Below, one piece after another: positions 11,940-24,322 of a stretch of DNA of 64,000 nucleotides. Below the pieces are notes generated by a model. The model saw only the letters and a list, made by a program, of their open reading frames with translations. It did no database searches and had not been told where the DNA came from. The DNA lies in contig BLAL01000274.1 in the NCBI GenBank assembly GCA_015698045.1, positions 1,550,001 through 1,614,000 of the forward strand, read 5' to 3'. The number at the start of each line of letters is the position of its first letter. Position 1 is the first letter of the stretch. The position numbers and the translations under genes are program-made. The DNA is from Rhizophagus clarus. Its lineage: Eukaryota > Glomeromycota > Glomeromycetes > Glomerales > Glomeraceae.

Positions 11940-14900
11940 ATGTCAGTTAACACCTTAAAAGATACAAATCATTACATGGATTGGCTAGAAAGGTCAATCG
12001 CCGATGAACATATTAAATATTATGAATATTCAGATTTCAAAAATATTCGACCAATAGGAAATGGTTCATATGGAAATGTTAGTCGTGCTAATTGGAAAAA
12101 TACTGAACATTTCTTTGCTTTGAAATCTTTTAGTAATGATGACAAACAAACTCTTGAAGAAATTGTAAAAGAGGTAATTATTTAAAAATATCGTTAAAAA
12201 AAATTTTAAAATTCATGATATTCTTTAATCTAATACGTCGCACGCCCACAGTTAAAGTTACACAGAAGTGTTGATGATCATGGAAATATCATACGTTTCT
12301 ATGGAATCACAAAAGTTGAAACCCGTAAGTGTTAAAAGTATTTACATAAATAAACTAATTACTTTTCTTGTTAATTAAATATGTTTATTGTTTAGCAGGT
12401 CCAACTCAACAGATGAACAAATATTCATTGGTCTTGGAATATGCCAATGGCAGTACACTAAATATTTATTTACGCAAAAATTTTAATGATCTGGATTGGA
12501 ATGAAAAATCTAGTTTGGCGTTACAACTGGCAGACGCCGTGGGGTTCTTACATGATAATGATATTGTTCATCGTGATCTGGTAATATTTGAAAAATCATT
12601 ATTATTTTTAATTTATTTTATTGTCAAAATAAAAAATTAATAATTTTTTGTACGATTTAGCATGCAGGAAATATACTTATACACCAGAACAATATTAAAT
12701 TAGCAGACTTTGGGTTATCAAAAAAAGTTACTGAAGCATCAAGTATCACATCAAAAATATGTGGTGTAATACCCTACGTAGATCCGAAGAAACTCGGTGA
12801 TAAAAATTATAAATTAAATAAAAAATCCGATGTGTATAGCGTTGGAGTGCTGTTATGGCAAATTTCGAGTGGACACGAACCATTCTATGATGAAGGTATT
12901 GAACACGACGTTAGTTTTAATTTGTCTTTAATAAATGGTAAAAGGGAAAAAATTGTTGATGGAACTCCTGTTAAATATAGTAACTTATATTCAGGTAGTC
13001 AATTAAATAATATGATTAATATGTTGTTATAAGCATCATGAGTATTAATTTTATTTATTAATTGGTTAGAATGTTGGAAGTATGAACCAATTAAACGTCC
13101 AAATATGCAAGAAGTCATTTTAACACTTAAAGAAATCACTTCTCCTGAAATTATTATTTATGGTTGCAGTGGAGACGACGAAGACAACATAAATACTACT
13201 TATTCATCGGAAAAATACGAACCAATTTCAAAATCAAGCAATGTGAGCGTGGATTTAAATAACGATCTAAGTATCAACAAAAGTTTAATACTATATACTA
13301 CGTCAAATATTGCATCGTTAGAAGCTGACATATATGAAAGTAGGTTGAGTACACAAAATTCTATAAACATAATAGAACTTAAAAGCATTTCATCAAATGC
13401 ATCAGACACGTCAGATCAAATATCAATAGATATGAACGAGACAATATACGGTGCAATGGCTGATGGATTAATTAATTATATAAACATGAAACACGATGGA
13501 GGAATTACTTTTGACGATCAAATTCAACTACTAATTGTTAAAAAAATATTACAACCTGATCCAAATTTTAATAATCTCACAGATACTTCAGATCAAGTTC
13601 AACTGCTACTTACTAAAAAATTATTACGATCAAATCAAAATTTTAATAATCTCATAGATTGGTTATCAAATAATAAAGACATACCAAAATATGGCTGGCT
13701 TCTTGGATTATTTTATTATTACAGTATTAGTGTAGATGAAAAAGAGGAAAATAGTACTAAATCTTTTGAATTGTTCAAAAAAACAGCGGAGAATAATTAT
13801 TCCATTGCACAGGTTTACCTTGCTAAATGTTATTATGATGGTTATGGGACAGAATTAAATCGTCATTCGGCTTTTAATTATTATCGAAAGGCAGCAAAAA
13901 ACGGAAGCGTCTTTGGGCAATTTTATTTAGGAAATTTTTATGCGTCTTTTAATAATGAAATAGAATCGGTTTACTGGTATAAAGAGGCAGCTATAGGTGG
14001 TAATGCAAGTGCGAAACTTTATCTCGCAAATTGCTATAGGCTAGGAAAAGGAATTGAAAAAAATGAAACTAAAGCATTTAAATATTATGAAACCTTAGCT
14101 AATAAGAAAATTGCTGATGCTCAATTACAACTTGGTGATTGTTTTTATAATGGAATTGGGACCAAATTAGATAGATTACAGGCAAAATCTTGGTATGAAA
14201 AAGCAGCAAATAACGGAAATATCATAGCAAAAAATAATCTTAAGTATTATTATAATGAAAAAAGAAGATTTGAAAAGGGCAAACATAAAATTAGACTTTA
14301 TAAAATATTTTTTTCAAAAAGATTAAGTCAACTTGGATTGTACTATATTGGTAAAATATTTTTAAAGACAAATTATGAAAAATCACTTTATTATTTACAA
14401 AAAGCAGCAGAAAATGGTTGTAAATTTGCACAATATAATCTAGGTGGATGTTACCAATTAGGACACGGTGTAAGAAAAGATTTAAGAAAAGCATTTGAAT
14501 TATATAAGCAATCTGCTGAACAAGAATATGTCAATGCACAATCTCAACTTATTTATTATTATGGGTATGGGTTAGGGACTGAAACAAATAGGGTAAAAGC
14601 GTTTGAATTTGCTAAGATAACAGCTGAGAAAGAATATAAGGATGCGCAATATTTATTAGGTTTACATTACGGAACTGGAGAAGGAGTCGATAAAGATGAA
14701 AAAAAGGCGTTTGAATTATTTAAAAAATTGGCTAATGAAAGTACAACGTATTCACCTATTAATAAAGAATTAGAAATTAACAAACAAAAATATTTTGAAT
14801 ATTTTAAAATATCAACGAAGTATGTAAATCTAAATTCTCTATGCCAACTTGGAAATTGTTATAGAGAAGGAGTTGGAACAGAAATTAATATATCAAAGGC

Positions 14901-17900
14901 AATTGAATTATACAAAATAGCAGCTGAAAAAGGGCATGATATAGCACAAAACGTATTGGGATATTCTTATGAGTATGGCAAAGGAATAGAAAAAAATTTA
15001 GAACAAGCTGTTTGTTGGTATAAAAAGGCAGCAGACAGTGGATATAGCAAAGCACAATATAATTTAGGCAGATGTCATGAAGGCGGGAATGGTATTGAGA
15101 AAAATGAAAAAAGAGCATTCGAGTATTATAAAAAATCAGCAGAACAAGAATATTTAAATGCCCTATTTAGTCTTGGAAGGTGTTATTTTAATGGAATCGG
15201 AACAGAAATTGATAAAATAAAGGCATTTGAATCATATAAAGAAGCATCTGAAAAAGGAGATAGTCGTGCACAAAATAGATTAGGACGCTTATATGAAAAT
15301 GGTGAAGGCACAAAAAAAGATTTAAAACAAGCTGTTTATTGGTTCAATAAAGCAGCAGAGAGCGAATATGAAATAGCACAATATAAGACGGATAGACATG
15401 ATTATCAAATTAAAAAAAATATTACTGGAGAGTTTAAAAAATTAACCGGTCAAGAATATTTGGATGTTCAATTTAAGCTTGGATATTGCTATTTTGATAA
15501 AATTGGAACTACCAATAAAACTAAAGAAAAACATGGAAATAATGTAGCACAATATAACCTAGGCCGATGTTATAGATGTGAAATAGGTGTAGAAAAAAAT
15601 GTAAAAAAAGCATTCGAGTATTATAAAAAATCAGCAGATCAAGGAAATTTAAATGCTCAATTTCAACTTGGATATTGTTATGATGAAGGAATTGGAACAG
15701 AAATCAATAAAGCAAAAGCATTTGAATATTATAAAAAATCAGCAGATCAAGGAAACGCAATTGCTCAATATCGTTATTCTGAAGGAATTGGAACAGACAT
15801 TGATAAAGTAAAAGCATTTGAATATTGTAAAAAATCAGCAGATCAAGAAAACACAGTTGCTCAATATTTGCTTGGATGTTGTTATTATAAAGGATTTGGA
15901 ACAGAAATTGATAAAGTAAAAGCATTTGAAATCTATAAAATAGCAGCCGAAAAGGAAAATAAGCATGCACAAAATAGTTTAGGTTTATTATATGAGAATG
16001 GTGAAGGTACAGAAATGAATTTAGAGAAGGCTATTTACTGGTATAACAGGGCAGCAGAAAATGGATATAAAGTAGCACAATATAATCTGGGCCAATGTTA
16101 TAGATGCGAAAAGGGGGTAAAAAAAAATGAAGCAAAAGCATTTGAATATTATAAAAAATCAGCTGAACAAGGGTATTTAAATGCTCAATTTCAGCTTGGA
16201 TATTGTTATAATAAAGGGATTGGAACAGAAATTGATAAGGCAAAAGCATTTGAATTTTATAAATTTTCTGCTGAAAAAGGATATAGTATAGCACAAAATA
16301 GTTTAGGTTGGTTATATGAGAATGGTGAAGGTACAGAAATGAATTTAGAGAAGGCTATTTACTGGTATAATAAGGCAGCAGAAAATGGATATAAAGTAGC
16401 ACAATATAATCTGGGCCAATGTTATAGATGCGAAAAGGGGGTAAAAAAAAATGAAGCGAAAGCATTTGAATATTATAAAAAATCAGCTGAACAAGGGTAT
16501 TTAAATGCTCAATTTCAGCTTGGATATTGTTATAATAAAGGGATTGGAACAGAAATTAATAAGGTAAAAGCATTTGAATTATATAAATTTGCTGCTGAAA
16601 AAGAATATAATATAGCACAAATTAACTTAGGTTTGTTATATGAGAATGGTGAAGGTACAGAAATGAATTTAGAGAAGGCTATTTACTGGTATAGCAAGGC
16701 AGCAGGAAATGGAAATAAAGTAGCACAATATAATTTAGGTAATTGTTATAAAAATGGAATAAGAGTTGAAAAAAATGAAGCAAAAGCATTTGAATATTAT
16801 AAAAAATCAGCAGATCAAGGAAACGCAGTTGCTCAATATTGTTATTCTGAAGGAATTGGAACAGACATTGATAAAGTAAAAGCATTTGAATATTGTAAAA
16901 AATCAGCAGATCAAGAAAACACAGTTGCTCAATATTTGCTTGGATGTTGTTATTATAAAGGATTTGGAACAGAAATTGATAAAGTAAAAGCATTTGAAAT
17001 CTATAAAATAGCAGCCGAAAAGGAAAATAAGCATGCACAAAATAGTTTAGGTTTATTATATGAGAATGGTGAAGGTACAGAAATGAATTTAGAGAAGGCT
17101 ATTTACTGGTATAGCAGGGCAGCAGGAAATGGAAATGAAGTAGCACAATATAATTTAGGCATTTGTTATAAAAATGGAATAGGAGTTGAAAAAAATGAAG
17201 CAAAAGCATTTGAATATTATAAAAAATCAGCTGAACGAGGATATTTATACGCTCAATTTCAACTTGGATTTTGTTATGATAAAGGAATTGGAACAGAAAT
17301 CAATAAAGCAAAATCATTTGAATTATTTAAAATTGCGGCAGAAAAGAACCATATCGTTGCACAAAATAATTTAGGAAAATTATATGAGTGCGGCGAAGCA
17401 ACTGAAAAGGATTTGGAAAAAGCTGTTTTCTGGTATAATAAATCAGCAAAAAATGATTGTAAATTTGCACAATATAATTTGGGTGGTTGTTACGAGTATG
17501 GTAGAGGTGTGGAAAAAAATAAAAAAAAAGCATTTGACTATTATAAGAAATCAGCTGAACAAGGATATTTATATGCGCAATATGTACTTGGATGTTGTTA
17601 TTATATAGGAATTGGAATCGAAATTGACAAGATAAAAGCATTTGAATATTATAAGAAATCAGCTGAGCAAGGATACGCAATTGCTCAATATAGTCTTGGA
17701 TACTGTTATTCTGAAGGAATTGGAACAGAAATTGATAAAGCAAAAGCATTTGAATATTATAAGAAATCGGCTGAACAAAAAGATTTAAATGCTCAATTTC
17801 AACTTGGATATTGTTATGACAAAGGGATCGGAACAGAAATTAATAAAGTAAAAGCATTTGAATTATATAAATTTGCTGCTGAAAAAGGATATAGTATAGC

Positions 17901-20046
17901 ACAAAATAATTTAGGTCTATTATATAAGAATGGTAAAGGTACAGAAATGAATTTAGAGAAGGCTATTTACTGGTATAACAAGGCAGCAGAAAATGGATAT
18001 AAAGTAGCACAATATAATCTGGGCCAATGTTATAGATGCGAAAAGGGGGTAAAAAAAAATGAAGCAAAAGCATTTGAATATTATAAAAAATCAGCTGAAC
18101 AAGGGTATTTAAATGCTCAATTTCAGCTTGGATATTGTTATAATAAAGGGATTGGAACAGAAATTGATAAGGCAAAAGCATTTGAATTTTATAAATTTTC
18201 TGCTGAAAAAGGATATAGTATAGCACAAAATAGTTTAGGTTGGTTATATGAGAATGGTGAAGGTACAGAAATGAATTTAGAGAAGGCTATTTACTGGTAT
18301 AATAAGGCAGCAGAAAATGGATATAAAGTAGCACAATATAATCTGGGCCAATGTTATAGATGCGAAAAGGGGGTAAAAAAAAATGAAGCGAAAGCATTTG
18401 AATATTATAAAAAATCAGCTGAACAAGGGTATTTAAATGCTCAATTTCAGCTTGGATATTGTTATAATAAAGGGATTGGAACAGAAATTAATAAGGTAAA
18501 AGCATTTGAATTATATAAATTTGCTGCTGAAAAAGAATATAATATAGCACAAATTAACTTAGGTTTGTTATATGAGAATGGTGAAGGTACAGAAATGAAT
18601 TTAGAGAAGGTTATTTACTGGTATAGCAAGGCAGCAGGAAATGGAAATAAAGTAGCACAATATAATTTAGGTAATTGTTATAAAAATGGAATAGGAGTTG
18701 AAAAAAATGAAGCAAAAGCATTTGAATATTATAAAAAATCAGCAGATCAAGGAAATTTAAATGCTAAACTTCAACTTGGATATTGTTATAATAAAGGGAT
18801 TGGAACAGAAATTAATAAGGCAAAAGCATTTGAATTATATAAATTTGCTGCTGAAAAAGGACATAATATAGCACAAACTAACTTAAGTTTGTTATATGAG
18901 TATGGTGAAGGTACAGAAATGAATTTGGAAAAGGCTATTCATTGGTATAACAAGGCAGCAGAAAATGGATATAAATTAGCGCAATACAACCTAGGTCGAT
19001 GTTATAGATTTGCGAAAGGTGTAGAAAAAAATGAAAAAAAAGCATTTGAATATTATAAGAAATCAGCTGCACAAGGGTATGCAATTGCTCAATATTGTCT
19101 TGGATACTGTTATTCTGAAGGAAATGGAACAGAAATTGATAAAGTAAAAGCATTTGAATATTATAAGAAATCAGCTGCACAAGGATACGCAATTGCTCAA
19201 TATAGTCTTGGATATAGTTATGATAAAGGGATTGGAACAGAAATCAATAAAGCAAAAGCATTTGAATTATATAAAATTGCGGCAGAAAAGAACCATATCT
19301 TTGCACAAAATAATCTTGGATATCTATACATGAAACGCGAAGTACCTGAAAATGATTCAAAAAAAGCAGTATGTTGGCTCCAAAAAGCGGTAGAAAATGG
19401 AAATATACTTGCATATGATAACTTGGCAATCTGTTACGAATTAGGAATAGGTACGGATATTGATAAAACTAAAGCATTTGAATTATATGAAAAATCGGCT
19501 GAAAAAGGATATATCAATGCAAAATTTCATCTTGGATATTGTTATACAAATGGAATTGGAACAACATTAAATAAGAAAAAAGGAGTCGATTTATATAGTG
19601 AAGCAGTTGAAAAAGGAAGGAGTAATGTACTAAATTTTCTTAAATCAAAGTATGAAAATGAAGAAGAAATAATAAAAGATTTAAATGAGGTTTATAATTG
19701 GTACCAAAAATCAGTAGAAAACGATAATAAATTTGCATTATATAAATTGGGTGAGATTTACGAATTAGGAAAAGGAGTTAATGAAAACAAAGCTAGGGCA
19801 TTTGATTATTATAAACAAGCAGCCGAAAGGGGATGTATAAATGGAAAATATAAAGTTGGACATTACTTTTTTCATGGAATTGTAGTTGATGTTAATAAAG
19901 AGAAAGCATACAATTTATATAGAGAAGCAGCTGAAGGAGGAAATTGTGGTGCAAAAGATTGTCTTGCATTATTTTATAAACAAGATGAAGGATGCTTGGA
20001 TTATAATGAATGTTTAGAGGGTAAAGAAAATCTAAAAATTTTATAA
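11940..20046 (+). CDS. Kinase-Sel1-like-repeat fusion protein, 5 exons, ~2600 aa
   Basis: Exons: 11940-12173, 12252-12324, 12396-12580, 12661-12994, 13070-20046; introns are 71-80 nt, all GT-AG. The total is 7,803 nt, i.e. 2,600 residues plus stop. Residues ~32-300 form a protein kinase of the TKL/Tyr-like class: Gly-loop GNGSYGNV (40-47), catalytic Lys62 in FALKSF, HRDLHAGN with Asp163, DFG at 180-182; the APE motif reads VDPKK, as in related fungal kinases. A low-complexity linker follows, then from ~507 to the C-terminus about 57 SLR units of mostly 36 aa ([24 protein letters not shown]). Likely role: a signalling kinase with a long alpha-helical protein-binding solenoid; the partner is unknown. 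Intron 2 ends in TAGCAG, so either acceptor 12395 or 12398 may be used, changing one residue. Antisense frames inside exon 5 are shadows of the repeat. Confidence 0.92.
15714..16051 (+). repeat. Intragenic duplication, second family (partner 16782-17119)
   Basis: This 338-bp block recurs with an offset of 1,068 bp. Both copies share an unusual 32-residue SLR unit lacking four residues around the LGYC segment, which shows that the shortened unit existed before the duplication. Confidence 0.75.
16009..16823 (+). repeat. Intragenic duplication, copy A (partner 17941-18755)
   Basis: This 815-bp block of SLR units recurs 1,932 bp downstream at 17941-18755. Only about three amino-acid differences separate the copies (Asn-Arg/Asn-Lys, Arg/Gly, Ala/Val). 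The offset equals 18 repeat units, one of them 4 residues short. The near-identity means a recent duplication or ongoing conversion. Confidence 0.85.
17941..18755 (+). repeat. Intragenic duplication, copy B (partner 16009-16823)
   Basis: Second copy of the block above, in frame. Together the pair covers about a quarter of the SLR-coding exon. Confidence 0.85.
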
Positions 20047-20695
20047 TTTAGTGAGAACCTATTAAATGTGATTTAATTATTTTTGTCATCCTTTTAAAGT
20101 ACATACTTTCAAATTTACATTATAAAGATTAAAAATATTTAATTGATTCATACTTTCATATCTAAACTTTTTTTTTGTTTTTTTTTAGTATTGTATTTAT
20201 AAAACTTAGTTTTTAATGTAACGATACTTTTATACTTTATTTTTACTTGCTTGAATTTCTCTCTTCGTGTTTTGAAGAAAAAAAAATTTATTTTTTTAAT
20301 GCGTTAACCATAAAAATATTGTTTCTAAAATTTGTAGAGCATTCGATAATTGATGTAATAAAAAATTTTACTTTTGATATTAAAGTAACAGTTCTAACAA
20401 CAAAACAATATTTCAGGTTCAGTTGTAGCTAAGAGACGCCTTCACAAAATCGTGATTAAAAATTAACTCTTTCGATCCTGTACACAGAAATTTACTCACT
20501 CTTTTTATCACCGATTTTAGAATTATGCTATCAATGCGAATTATTGATAAAGTACAGTAAATTACTAGATTGTAAAACGATAATTTGCCTTGTAATCGTC
20601 TTGTAATTATAATTGATCTTGACATACACAGATTTCTGAAACTGCAATAAACTCTAAATTTAAGGTTATTTTTACGGTTGTGTAACATGTACAGT
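19319..20695 (+). repeat. Segmental duplication, copy 1 (partner 40112-41505)
   Basis: The last ~240 codons of the kinase-SLR gene plus ~650 bp of 3' flank match 40112-41505 in the same orientation. The flank match includes long non-coding stretches (ATTTAGTGAGAACCTATTAA... to about ...GTGTAACATGTAC), so this is a DNA-level duplication, not a retrocopy. Similarity stops abruptly at 20695 / 41505. Confidence 0.85.
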
Positions 20696-20757
20696 CGCAT
20701 CGGAAAGTATTGCACGATCACTTCATAATTATTTAGCCACTATGATTATCCTAGCAC

Positions 20758-21174
20758 CCAGTGATCCGAATTTGATGAATAAAGGCTCATTGGATTCGTC
20801 TCATCAAGATGAGTCAAATGTTAGTTGTGTCATATCTTTAGGATCAATAGACGCTGAGATATACCTTAAAACATTCTTTACTTGAAAATTTTTCGAAACT
20901 CTGAATTTCACAAAATCAAGAATATCTCACTATTCAGTGATCCGATCTTGATAATCAAAGGCTCGTTGGATTTATCTCATCGAGAGGCGTCGAATGATGG
21001 CCAGATCATTTGTATAACATCAGTATATCACGGGTTAATATCCAAAACACCAAAAATATGTTTTAATGCACACATTAGCGTATACTGATTCTAGAGTCAT
21101 GTGGCAACCATCATTCAACTCATCTTGACGAGACGAATCCAATGAGCCTTTGATCGTCAAATTCGGATCACTGA
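20758..21174. repeat. Two direct and one inverted copy of a ~65-bp module
   Basis: The module CAGTGATCCGAATTTGA..., containing AAAGGCTCATTGGATTCGTC, occurs at 20759-20822 and 20935-20998 (plus) and at 21108-21173 (minus). The outer pair could be terminal inverted repeats (CAGTG fits the hAT end pattern). Flanks CTAGCACC and AATGTCGA differ, so no target duplication supports this. Confidence 0.6.
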
Positions 21175-21179
21175 ATGTC

Positions 21180-22418
21180 GAGGTAATTACAAGTGGCATG
21201 GTAATATTAACCTTCATCTTTAAGCAAAATCAGCTATAATTAAATAAAATTGCAACTACTAATTTACCAACAAATTTATTTGGTTTAAACCAAGTAAAGA
21301 ACGATTAGAAACGATCCAATTTATTGCTCGGAAGTGTGAACTCCTCCCAAGAGCTGTAGGCAAACTTAAAGCTATACTGAAGGAAAAATAAAAATTTAAA
21401 TAATTCTGTTTTTGAAAAGGCTGCCACCCTGACATTGCATTTGACGTAGTATGGGAAGCAAACTAAACATAAATTTTTTATTAATGCATATACTAGTGGA
21501 AAATACGAATATTTCTGTTTTTGTCTTTATTTACATGCGCAGAAATTTAAAATGATGTACGCTGCGCCAATTGCACACAAGATTCCGTAAATTATAATTA
21601 GAGAAAGCCTATGTATGAAGTTCATATGACCATACATTGTTATCGATCAATAGGAATTTTGTTTGTATCAAATAAATTATTTTAAGACTTTTCGTCAAGC
21701 AACTAATGCGTCAAATTCATTAGGATATGATAAAATCAACACGATGTACGCAAACAACCGACGATTTTTATTCATTACATAAATACATTTTAATTATTTT
21801 TAATCGTAATAATGAATTGAAAAAAAAATGATTTTTCCATATCTAAAAAAAACCAAAAATGGAAATGTTATTGGTGTTCCTTTAGGCTTTTAATAACATT
21901 TTTTTTATGTAATATCAAAAATCCTCCCTTAGAAGAAGCTTACTCACCAAGTTTTGATTGGTTCAATTTCCAAAAAAATGGTAAACATTAATGTTCACAA
22001 TGCCATCGATCAGCATATGTTCGTTCTTACTACCTAGTTTTCATATCTAATGCCTTAAGAACAATAAAAAAAGAGGTTCATGACATTATTAATCATCCAC
22101 ACCGGTTCTGTTCTGTCTGAAAACCTAGAAAAAAATAAAAAAAGGAGACATTAATATTGCTTCATTACGCTAATAACTACTCCACACCCATCTAAAAACT
22201 TACTTTCACAGTTGTGTTTCAAAGAAAGCTTAAAACCTAAAAAAAAAATAAAATAAATAAAAAAAACAAGACGATAGTATGCTTTAAAACGCCATTAAAA
22301 TCGCCACACACCACATCTACCCATATAAAGAAACTTACCGCATATTTTAAGTTCAAGATGTCAAGAAACAAGGTTAACGTTGTTTCTTAAAAACAAATTT
22401 AAATAATGGTTTCTTTGT
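21180..22418. other. AT-rich intergenic DNA
   Basis: No gene supported. The sequence lies between the repeat cluster and a miniature element, without open frames of interest. Confidence 0.5.
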
Positions 22419-22426
22419 GGAACCGT

Positions 22427-22710
22427 AGGACCCCGGAAACTTATATTAGATTTTACCGGCAAAAATTGGCCAATTTTATCATTTTTTTACTCGCAAGCTG
22501 ATTGGCTACAAATGAAGATCGTTACTATAAAAGGCAATTAAATCACATGACACTGCAGAATTTTTGTGTCACATTTCCTTTTTTAATATGATTTTCATGT
22601 CCTTATTATTAACTTTACCAATAACTTAGCCGGTAACATCAGAAATTTTTTTAAATAATTTTTACCTAGTGTATGCGCCTGTCACATCTAATATAAGTTT
22701 CCGGGGTCCT
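22427..22710. mobile_element. Miniature TIR element, 284 bp, 8-bp target duplication
   Basis: Terminal inverted repeats of ~25 bp begin AGGACCCCGGAAACTTATAT and end with the reverse complement. GGAACCGT flanks both sides exactly (22419-22426 and 22711-22718). No coding capacity. It lies ~180 bp upstream of the decayed oxidoreductase start. Confidence 0.85.
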
Positions 22711-22891
22711 GGAACCGTTAATCATGAAAATACAGTCACGAGCGTACGAATTTATTCAGTTTAGTGATAAACATACAGATACACATTTTTGATATTTGTC
22801 AAACCTTCAGGAATAAGACTAAGATTAGTTTCACAACGATCTTATAACTATCGTTCAATGGAGTCTTACCTCGTAGAATCTCCACTATACA

Positions 22892-24322
22892 ATGAATACA
22901 GCATTTGACGTTATCATTGTAGGCGGTGTTATTGCAGGGTCAAGCACGGCAATAAGGCTGGCCCAATTGTTTAACTCAGCAGCAGCAACTTGGAAGAAGA
23001 TTTTAGTCATTGACGAGAGAACGACGAATACAGAAATACTCAAAGTTGGAGAATCCTTACCTGGAGAAACAAAGCATATACTTAAATCGCTGGGTGTTTT
23101 TGAAGCGGTGAACAATAGCTTGCGTAGTAATTCACGCATTTTAACTATTACCATCGGTTCATAGGGAAACATAACTTTTGCTACGGAAATTCTTCTGCAT
23201 GAGGTTCCAATGAATTGCATGATACTAGCACGATATTCAATGCCTATGGTAATGGATTTCATTTGAACAGGTTCCTGTTTGATGAAACGCTACTAGTAGT
23301 TAAAACAACCGAGTTACATCATGATCGATTCATTACGATTATACGTGATTCCGTAACTAAGTCGCTTCTTGAAAAAAATGGTGATGGGGAGAAATATTGG
23401 AAGATTTCGATTTCAAGTAATGGTAGGTTTGTTAAATATAATTGTTATAAATCCAACAAGTTAAAATTATATTTTATATTACTAGAGTTACCAATTCACG
23501 GAAACATCCCATCGATGCAAGTGGCCGTCGCTGCTTCATTCGAAAATGTTTACCGGATTTAAAACGCTCCTTCTTCGATAAATTACTGGCCTTTGCATGT
23601 TTATTCGAAATTGATACTTCCCAACCTTCCGATTCAGACCACAATACCCTCGTGGAGTCCTGCACTTTCGGATGGTGGTACACGAGTCTTTTACCTAACA
23701 AGCAACGAATCGTTGTTTTCCATACCAGTAAAACATATTAACAAAAAAAGAAAGATCAGACAAGTTGAAGAGTTCTGCGAATTTATAAAGGAAACTACTA
23801 CACATATCACCAAGTGTATAAGTGAGCATGCGTATCATCCTGTGGGAAAAAGAATCATGTGTATGCCTGCAAATTCAGAAAGTCTTTCTCAGTTTGGTAT
23901 GTAGTACCTGATTATTGTCATCTTTAATTTTAACACAGAACATCTTTAAGAAAAATTCTTAAGCATTAAATTTACACATGAGTGTTTATATTCAAATTCA
24001 ATCCAAACCAGCATCTTACGAAAATAGATGGATAGCAATTGGTGATAGTGCTGCTTCTTTTGATCCACTCTCATCTCAAGGGATGCTCACCGCTCTATAT
24101 AGTGCGAAACTTGGCGCGGAAGCAATATTTTTTCAATACTTTAACGGCAAGAAGACAAATAACAAAGAAATAACTGTTCAACCATTAGAAAACTTTCAAC
24201 AATACATCGAAAACACATTTCGTAAATATAAAAGTGAGAAAAGTTTTTTTTATAATAAGGAACAAAGATGGAATAATGAAGTTTTTTGGAAAAGGCGACA
24301 CGAGGATCACATTGAGAAGTGA
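22892..24322 (+). pseudogene. Decayed FAD-dependent oxidoreductase (halogenase-like)
   Basis: The frame starts MNTAFDVIIVGGVIAGSSTA, a Rossmann FAD-binding motif in which the third Gly of GGG is Val, followed by VGESLPGE. Further pieces follow in order in other frames: CYGNSSA-stop-GSNELHD (a TGA where Trp is expected, ~23200), NAYGNGFHLNRFLFDETL, a plausible intron at ~23424-23488 rejoining at TNSRKHPIDASGRRC, then CTFGWWYTSLLP, a TAA at ~23737, and IAIGDSAASFDPLSSQGMLT, the second FAD-contact motif of this family, running to the stop at 24322. A frame change before ~23180 and two nonsense codons make a functional product unlikely. The family includes flavin-dependent halogenases and related oxidoreductases; the substrate is unknown. 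Confidence 0.85.

Noticed and set aside
11940..12185. Reading the first kinase exon as a complete 81-aa protein
   Set aside because: The frame ends in an intron; joining at 12173/12252 continues the kinase domain (VKE-LKLH) as in related kinases.
14291..19429. Many minus-strand frames of 60-140 codons within the SLR exon
   Set aside because: Shadows of the repeated sense codons; identical frames recur exactly at the duplication offsets.
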